Source: Terfezia claveryi
Lineage: Eukaryota; Ascomycota; Pezizomycetes; Pezizales; Pezizaceae
NCBI GenBank assembly: GCA_015179025.1
Contig: WHUX01000741.1
Location: 1-12,204, forward strand
Direction of reading: 5' to 3'
Length of the DNA stretch: 12,204 bases
The notes beneath the pieces are model-generated. The model searched no databases. It was given only the letters and a program-made list of their open reading frames with translations, and was not told the origin of the DNA. This document shows, in pieces, positions 7,427-12,204 of this stretch. A program made the translations under genes and the position numbers. The number at the start of each line of letters is the position of its first letter. Position 1 is the first letter of the stretch.

Positions 7427-7891
7427 ATGACACTTAAATGAAATCCAAATTAGTTCCTATTCTCCTACCTAGTTTGCTACTTCCCATCCTCACTGTAATT
7501 GTCATCTTTATCATCATACTCACCCTCATTCTCATCTGCTGGCTCATCTTTCCCCCTATTATCACCTATGACTTACTTCTCTCCTTTGTTATCTTCATTG
7601 TTGTCGCTTGTTGTTATCGTAGCACCTTGATGTAAAATCCACTGATATACTCATTCATTGACTTCATAATCGTTCTCCTCAGTGGAATCCCTATAGTCCT
7701 CATCTTCGTGTCACTTGGAAGCAATTTGGCAGGTCTATCTCCACTAGGTACTGACAACCCTTTCCCCATTTGCTAGAGTCAGACTTAGTTGATTGAGCTT
7801 CTTCTTCTGAAGAATCTTCTGAAGCTACCTATCAGCCCCATAGTCCTGTATCTTCATCATCATCTTGCTTGTTAGGTTTGTAATCGTAGTC

Positions 7892-7947
7892 CTATCTACT
7901 TGTGAGTAAAGTTCTTAGATTTAGATCAAGTATGAGGAAGCACCTAC
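7892..7947 (-). other. Probable 56 bp intron
   Basis: On the reverse strand, GAG|GTAGGT at 7947 and AGATAG|GAC at 7892 enclose TCTAAATCTAAG, a branch-point-like motif. Removing it joins MDIKE to DYDYKPNKQDDDEDTG in frame; unspliced, the frame stops inside the intron. The length is typical of fungal introns. Confidence 0.5.
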
Positions 7948-8649
7948 CTCTTTAATATCCATCCCAATGTCCTCATCACTTAAGCAATTGTCGGTATCCC
8001 CCTTAGCTAACTCCTCTAGTATAGTCTGTATCCTGCTATCAATTGCTAGTGGTATGTTGGGCCCTGTATTACTAGTCCCATACCTAACACTATGTCACGT
8101 TTGTTTGGCACATCAAATCGGGTATAGGTTCGGTGGTTGATTGGCATAACGCTAATGACCACTATGAATTGCTATACTGGCTTTACTTCTATTGCTTCTA
8201 ACTCAGTATTAAGAATTTTGAATTTGGGGAGCTTTTCTTGCTCCTGTAATTCCAAATAGACTCCCTTCTGCTCGTCAGATAGCTGATACCACTGGGACAA
8301 AATATATGCCTTTTTGTAGATAAACATCAGGTCCCAAGTCCTTTGAACTAGTCATTCAAAGTTGCCTTATTCCATATCGGTTAACGAGGCTCTTTAGGTG
8401 CCTATTGCCCTTCCAGTAGTAGTGGCATGTTCGGCCTCCTTAACCCCTGCTTTGAGCACCCTGTTTACCTTTTCCCTTTTCCAGTCCTTGGCCTGCTCCC
8501 ACGACAGCGAGGGTCCAAATATTTTCTTATATGTTTCTCGAATTTTTTTTGTATGAGGATTAGTGGAGGTACCCCATGCCTTCCTCCCCCCACTAAATTC
8601 TGTGTCTGGATTAAACTCTCGAGGGCCCTATAGAAAGTCGGCATATTTG

Positions 8650-8890
8650 GTATAAAGATTCTTTAGAACATCCTCGGCAAGTTCGGCTTTTGGCATGCTT
8701 CTTATTAAAATATCTGCAATTGGGGGTGGGTAGAAGACTAGTTTGGCTCTTATCCTTTTCCTTATTAGAACATCCTTAACTAGGGGTGGGATAAGGGCTA
8801 GTTCGGCTCTTGTCCTTCTTCTTGGAACATCCTCAATTGGGTAAGCTAACTTTGCTCTTATCTTCTTTTTTTGGGAACATGCTTGTGCAA
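8650..8890 (-). repeat. Imperfect 50-63 bp coding repeats
   Basis: On the + strand, variants of AACATCCTCAATTGGG...GCTAGTTCGGCTCTTATCCTT recur from about 8650, 8708, 8770 and 8825. On the reverse strand they encode repeats of (K/R)-x-R-A-(K/E)-L...YPP...D-V-L. Unit lengths vary, but the frame is kept in the coding direction. Confidence 0.55.
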
Positions 8891-9095
8891 GTTGTCGGCA
8901 TCTTCGCAACTGGGCTGGCTGGTGCTCCTAGAGTTATCTTTCTTTTTTTCTGCATGGGAGGTTCTGGTGCCAGGCTGGTTGGTGCTTTACCAGTTGTCTT
9001 TTTCTTCTTAGGATGGTTTGGCATTGCAAATACTTAAACACAAACTTCATCAGTAGTCTTTCCACTTTGGGCTTAACTTCGTTCCCTTGATATGA

Positions 9096-9130
9096 CCTCC
9101 GTGACACCTCTATGACAACCTCCATGACAT
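9096..9130. repeat. Short 11-12 bp tandem repeat
   Basis: CCTCCGTGACA, CCTCTATGACAA and CCTCCATGACAT follow one another and are followed by GATTTTGCAAAACATACC. The array at 9299-9340 (CCTCCGTGACAT then GGTTTTGGAACATATACC) has the same layout, so a local duplication of about 200 bp spacing is likely. Confidence 0.6.
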
Positions 9131-9250
9131 GATTTTGCAAAACATACCTCTTGGTTCTACTAGTAATTTAGACGGGAATGTCTGTGATTGAGATAAATGA
9201 TAGTCTGTGAATAAGCTAACTATCATTCAACTTCAAATTTGTGGACACGA

Positions 9251-9322
9251 CCTCTGTCGTAGCCTCTATGATATCCTCCGTGACAGCCTCCGTGATATCC
9301 TCCGTAATGGCCTCCGTGACAT
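9251..9322 (-). repeat. Six 12 bp tandem repeats, possibly coding
   Basis: Six units of 12 bp, consensus CCTCCGTGATAT, lie at 9251, 9263, 9275, 9287, 9299 and 9311. On the reverse strand they translate as a four-residue repeat, (V/I)-T-E-(A/D), without stops (HVTEAITEDITEAVTEDI). This could be an exon of the degenerate gene downstream, or simply a minisatellite. Confidence 0.6.
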
Positions 9323-9779
9323 GGTTTTGGAACATATACCCCTTCATTATCTTTACTACAGATTATATAGATAGAAATCACTGTTGAAGTACTGATGATT
9401 CCATGGAATTTGCAGATAAATGGAAGATGACCACCAAAAACCTCTATTCGTGCAAATATAGGAATTTATTCTGTGTTTACAAGCAAACTTGGATGCCATT
9501 AACCGAACATGGGCACCTAACTAGCATCACCACGATGCGTATACCTATTATTGTGAATTTTACCTGCAGTTAAGTCTATGCATAAATATATTGGTAGTTT
9601 AATTTTGGTTAACATGGAATGATATCGGGCCAAAATGAAAATCAGAATAGCCTAGCCAAATGTCAATAGTAAGACTTCCCCCCACAGTGACCTCCTCCAT
9701 AGCTCCTGCTTCCTACTAGCTTTACCATCACTTTTGTTTGTGAACATGGTATTGTCGGGATGACCACTCTTAAGACCAC

Positions 9780-10033
9780 CTTGCCCTTCTTTGGTTAATA
9801 ACTAGGGGGGGGTCAAATGACGGGGAAGGTTGTTCAGGTTGAGAATGTTCAAATGGCAAGTATGGGAATTGCTTGGGACTTGGACTAATAAAGAGAGGCT
9901 TCTCATTCTCTTTGTTTTCAACCCTTGGCTTAGAATTGTCCTCCTGCATCTCCACTACTAGTTCCTGCAAAACCCCCCTCTTATTATCTCCTTCAGTTTC
10001 AGCTTCACTAGGGGTGGCTGGCACCTCTACCAT
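9780..10033 (-). CDS. Putative first exon, acidic/proline-rich, unknown function
   Basis: ATG 10033-10031 opens an 84-codon stop-free frame, MVEVPATPSEAETEGDNKRG..., then NSKPRVENKENEKPLFISPS and a Pro/Ser-rich end (HSQPEQPSPSFDPP). An in-frame TGA lies about nine codons upstream. At 9779 a GTGGTC donor follows AAG, and a CAAAAG acceptor at 9731 would give a 49 bp intron; the next exon would start S-D-G-K-A-S-R-K-Q-E. The composition suggests a disordered protein with a KENE-type motif; no domain is recognised. It may be the N-terminus of the degenerate gene at 7477-9140 or a separate gene; the link through 9140-9730 is unresolved. Confidence 0.4.
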
Positions 10034-11182
10034 TGGACAACGTAACTGATTTCACACTAGGTATCAGGTTTGATAATCACTAGAAGTTTTCGGTGAAAAG
10101 GAATTAGCTGCAAGCTGGTAATGCTATGTCAAATCAAGTATGTATTACCACACAATACCACTATACATCCTTTTTCTGTTCCTCACCATAGATTAGTTTC
10201 CAGCAGGAGGAACTACATGACCTTGTAGTATGTATGTTTTCCATACACTTTAAACATAATCTACTCTAGGTAACAAGAAAATAATGATTATCGTCATCTG
10301 ATTAGTGGAGCTACACAAAACGAGACAAGCCTACATGGCAATCACATTTACTCAAATAATATGGGACCTGTACGCAACATCATATAGGGCAAGCAAAAAA
10401 GTATAAAAGTTATATTTTGACCTTGGAATTTCACCTCTTTGCCTGATAGTCAAATTAGCTGGCATACTTTCTTGTGGTATAGAAATAAAGGATAGGAAGT
10501 GGCTTGATGCAGAATGATAAAAGCCTAGGGAGATGCAGATAATAAAGGACAGAAGTTAATTGAGTGGTAGAAGGTGGGGACACGCAGAATTTATCTGGCC
10601 CTAGCACACTCTGGCCCAAGCTACTGCCCCAAAATATCTCTAGTTACTCCCTGAGACATCCCTAAGTATATGTTATCTGTTTCGGAACTGGCTTGGCTTA
10701 ACCCAGACCCCTTGACCCATTGTACCTCATAAGGAGGCTCATGCAAGCAGACTACCTATACCTCTGCAAGTGATGAACGACATTATTGCTAGTAGAGTAA
10801 TTAATGGGTCAATAGGATGTAAACAACTAGACTATATCAGGATTAATGATACTTTTGAGAAGATGCATTGACCGTTATCACATAGGACAGATAGAATGCT
10901 TCACTTGCCAGCCTACCTTCTACTAGCTAAACTAACTCTTATGGTATACAACAAAGTGTATCAGTACATACCTTGACCTCAACTACATAGATTGACAATA
11001 ACCAGTCCATCCCATTGACTAGTCAATTGCTGTAGATTATGCCATCGACCCATCACTTTCGTAGATGCAGTACTATTATGGACGAAGGTGGCTGTTCTAC
11101 ACCAGGCTGGAGTAGATCAGGATGGTAGTTCTATTTGGGCGGGGTAGCTTGTACTAAACTTATGTGGTTATTAATATTTTTT
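10034..11182. other. About 1.1 kb without recognisable gene
   Basis: I see only short frames on both strands and no repeats of note. GTATAAAAGTT at about 10400 is TATA-like but has no convincing downstream frame. No tRNA or rRNA pattern was found. Confidence 0.4.
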
Positions 11183-11262
11183 CTTGTCATGGATATTTTA
11201 TGTTGTCATGGATGGCTTATTTTGTCATAGATGTCTTGTTATAGATATGTTATCACAGATCT
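11183..11262. repeat. Degenerate 15-19 bp tandem repeat (TTGTCATGGAT type)
   Basis: Successive variants read CTTGTCATGGATATTTTA, TGTTGTCATGGATGGCTTA, TTTTGTCATAGATGT, CTTGTTATAGATATG and TTATCACAGATC. They are reverse complements of the TCCRTGACA motif found elsewhere in the window and lie about 300 bp upstream of the gene at 11556. Confidence 0.6.
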
Positions 11263-11469
11263 TTTGCCATATCCCAGGTGGGTCACACAGGTATTTCCCG
11301 CGACTAATGTGAGCCAGGTTCTTCAGATACAATTAGTATTACTTGCAGAGTATGGTAGTCTACTTTTGTCTACTAATTCTAAGGCAGAATCAGATATAAC
11401 TAGACAACCTACCAAAAGAGGACATTGCCATTTAGGGATTCTTTCCAGAACTGTTATCTGGAGTTTTGC

Positions 11470-11477
11470 TTATATAT
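11470..11477 (+). promoter_or_regulatory. TATA box candidate upstream of the 11556 gene
   Basis: TATATATA within GCTTATATATAGTTTATC lies about 80 bp before ATG 11556, a plausible core-promoter distance. Confidence 0.35.
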
Positions 11478-11555
11478 AGTTTATCAGGGTTGTAATTCTC
11501 ACAGACTATATCAGCTTCATAATAGGTGTTGTGCTAACCAGACTACTACACAAAT

Positions 11556-12204
11556 ATGGCAGTATACTATAATCAAGCAGATGAACTCAGTTTCGAAGAG
11601 TTCCAGAAGCAGTAGAGAGACACTGCTGGGCTACAATGGTTCCTTAGTCTACATGGAATGGAAATGGTAACACACCAGTCTAGACAGTTGTTTATAGACT
11701 GATTTGACCCCAACAAAATTGTATCTCAAGTGGTAGCCATGAAGCTTCTAGAGAGGATTTGGAGGATTGATCGTATGATTTACTACTCCCCTTGGGTATC
11801 CACAGAGTCCAGAGACGACTTGGGATCCCTTTTACCTAGATGACTATACTATGTATGATTTGTTGTGGAAAACCTTTCCACCATTACCTGTGAGGGAGAG
11901 GCATGGGGTTTTATGAAGATTGTCGATACCCTATCAGTAAGTTAATTGTTGCATTAAAACATTGGAGTGCTAACATACCTATTGTAGATACTCTCCTAGA
12001 CCTACCGGATCCCTGACAGCAGAATCATTCGGCATCCTGTCTATATACCGGTACAATAGCATCCCCACCTAGGATAACAGTATTATATTGGGCAAGAGGT
12101 CTGGCTTGCCTTCAAGAAGGTATCTTACTAATCCTTGCATATAGATGCAGGCAGGCCTAATTATATCTAGACCTCTCGAGATTTTGCAACTCACAGACAG
12201 CCCC
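11556..12204 (+). pseudogene. Unrecognised gene, intron-containing, with nonsense codons; runs off right edge
   Basis: ATG 11556-11558 opens a frame (MAVYYNQADELSFEEFQKQ) that continues as coherent protein through four stops (codons 20 TAG, 49 TGA, 96 TGA, 101 TGA) to Ser127. There a textbook intron begins: GTAAGT at 11937, GCTAAC branch at about 11969-11974, TTGTAG ending at 11987 (51 bp). The second exon, in phase 0, starts ILS and continues past TAG, TAG, TAA, TAA and TAG to the window edge (VWLAFKKVSY, RDFATHRQP). Composition is globular: aromatic and hydrophobic (AMKLLERIWRIDRMIYYSPW), charged, with no low complexity. Every stop is one C-to-T step from CAG, CAA or CGA. An in-frame TAA lies seven codons upstream of the ATG. 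I do not recognise the family; an unknown fungal protein or a transposon-encoded protein are both possible. Confidence 0.5.
11937..11987 (+). other. Canonical 51 bp spliceosomal intron
   Basis: GTAAGTTAATTG at the donor, GTGCTAACATACC as branch point and CTATTGTAG as acceptor are all near consensus. The intron lies between codons (phase 0), and its TAA would otherwise end the frame two codons after Ser127. It is the best splice signal in the window and supports the eukaryotic call. Confidence 0.75.

Larger units (their letters stand above)
7477..9140 (-). pseudogene. Degenerate gene: basic repeats, HMG-box-like segment, acidic tail
   Basis: Reverse-strand coding sequence can be followed through two frameshifts, introns and several stops. 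From about 9024 comes a Lys/Pro/Ala-rich part (NHPKKKKTTGKAP, MQKKRK). Near 8880, at an A7 run, the frame shifts into imperfect repeats of the type R-A-K-L-x-YP-x-x-D-V-L-I-R (to 8640). After TAG 8630-8628 the frame goes on (NPHTKKIRETYKKIFG, SWEQAKDWKREKVNRVLKAG). It then reaches WYQLSDEQKGVYLELQEQEK (about 8300-8240), which resembles helix 3 of an HMG box (W-x-x-LSDEEK-x-x-Y). Another frame shift (8060-8090) leads to IQTILEELAKGDTDN and, past a 56 bp intron (7892-7947), to acidic stretches (KQDDDEDTG, SEDSSEEEAQ, DEPADENEGEYDDKDDN), ending at TAG 7479-7477. Basic region, HMG box and acidic tail would suit an HMGB-type DNA-bending protein, but the box match is weak. Confidence 0.45.

Noticed and set aside
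7438..7635. 65-codon hydrophobic frame on the + strand that looks like a membrane peptide
   Set aside because: It is the reverse complement of Asp/Glu/Asn-rich coding sequence, which produces Ile/Leu/Val-rich shadows; there is no supporting context.
8810..9037. 75-codon hydrophobic frame on the + strand
   Set aside because: It is opposite the Lys/Pro-rich coding sequence of the degenerate - strand gene and mirrors its A-rich codons.
11231..11479. 82-codon + frame upstream of the 11556 gene
   Set aside because: It starts in a degenerate tandem repeat, is out of frame with the downstream gene, ends at the TATA-like site and has no recognisable motif; a missed upstream exon cannot be fully excluded.
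889..12204. Stop-codon reassignment as an explanation for the many internal stops
   Set aside because: All three stop codons occur at similar rates, the stops differ between the two gag copies, and frameshifts accompany them; decay is simpler.

Overview
This looks like AT-rich, repeat-laden nuclear DNA of a filamentous fungus. The phylum is not certain; the Ty3/gypsy elements fit Basidiomycota or a repeat-rich Pezizomycete. Reasons: the end of a chromodomain-bearing Ty3/gypsy polyprotein, two long terminal repeats (LTRs), a Gag-type reading frame with a decayed zinc knuckle, very short spliceosomal-type introns with CTAA(C/G) branch sites, and no bacterial gene organisation. Almost every recognisable reading frame is interrupted by stop codons that are explained by C-to-T or G-to-A changes, so most of the window reads as decayed sequence. 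Layout. (1) Positions 1-885: 3' end of a Ty3/gypsy element on the + strand (chromodomain, stop at 122-124, polypurine tract, LTR from 267). The LTR carries three 47-48 bp tandem repeats and a perfect 24 bp palindrome. (2) Positions 889-4067: a second LTR element on the - strand, with LTR about 3522-4067, a long leader, and a degraded gag at 2648-889. The first element sits at the broken end of this gag. A stop-free + strand ORF (2635-3060) starts one base from a gag ATG, head to head. (3) Positions 4147-4993: a second degraded gag copy on the + strand, so the two copies form an inverted repeat of about 850 bp per arm. (4) Positions 5000-5768: a hairpin, scattered TCCRTGACA-type motifs and a 22-A run. 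(5) Positions 5769-10033: the most interesting block. It holds a stop-free + strand frame for a protein with 15-residue repeats and an Asp/Glu-rich tail. Tail to tail with it is a - strand gene whose spliced product is the size and shape of a divergent histone H3 (CENP-A-like), carrying three in-frame stops. Further right is a degenerate - strand gene with basic repeats, a weak HMG-box-like segment and an acidic C-terminus, and then a possible first exon at 10033-9780. (6) Positions 10034-11180: nothing convincing. (7) Positions 11183-12204: a degenerate tandem repeat, a TATA box, and an unrecognised + strand gene with a textbook 51 bp intron and several nonsense codons; it runs off the window. 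If the block in (5) is one locus, its products (histone-like, acidic, HMG-like) would all be chromatin-type proteins, but that link is inference. All splice models were made by eye and need transcript support.
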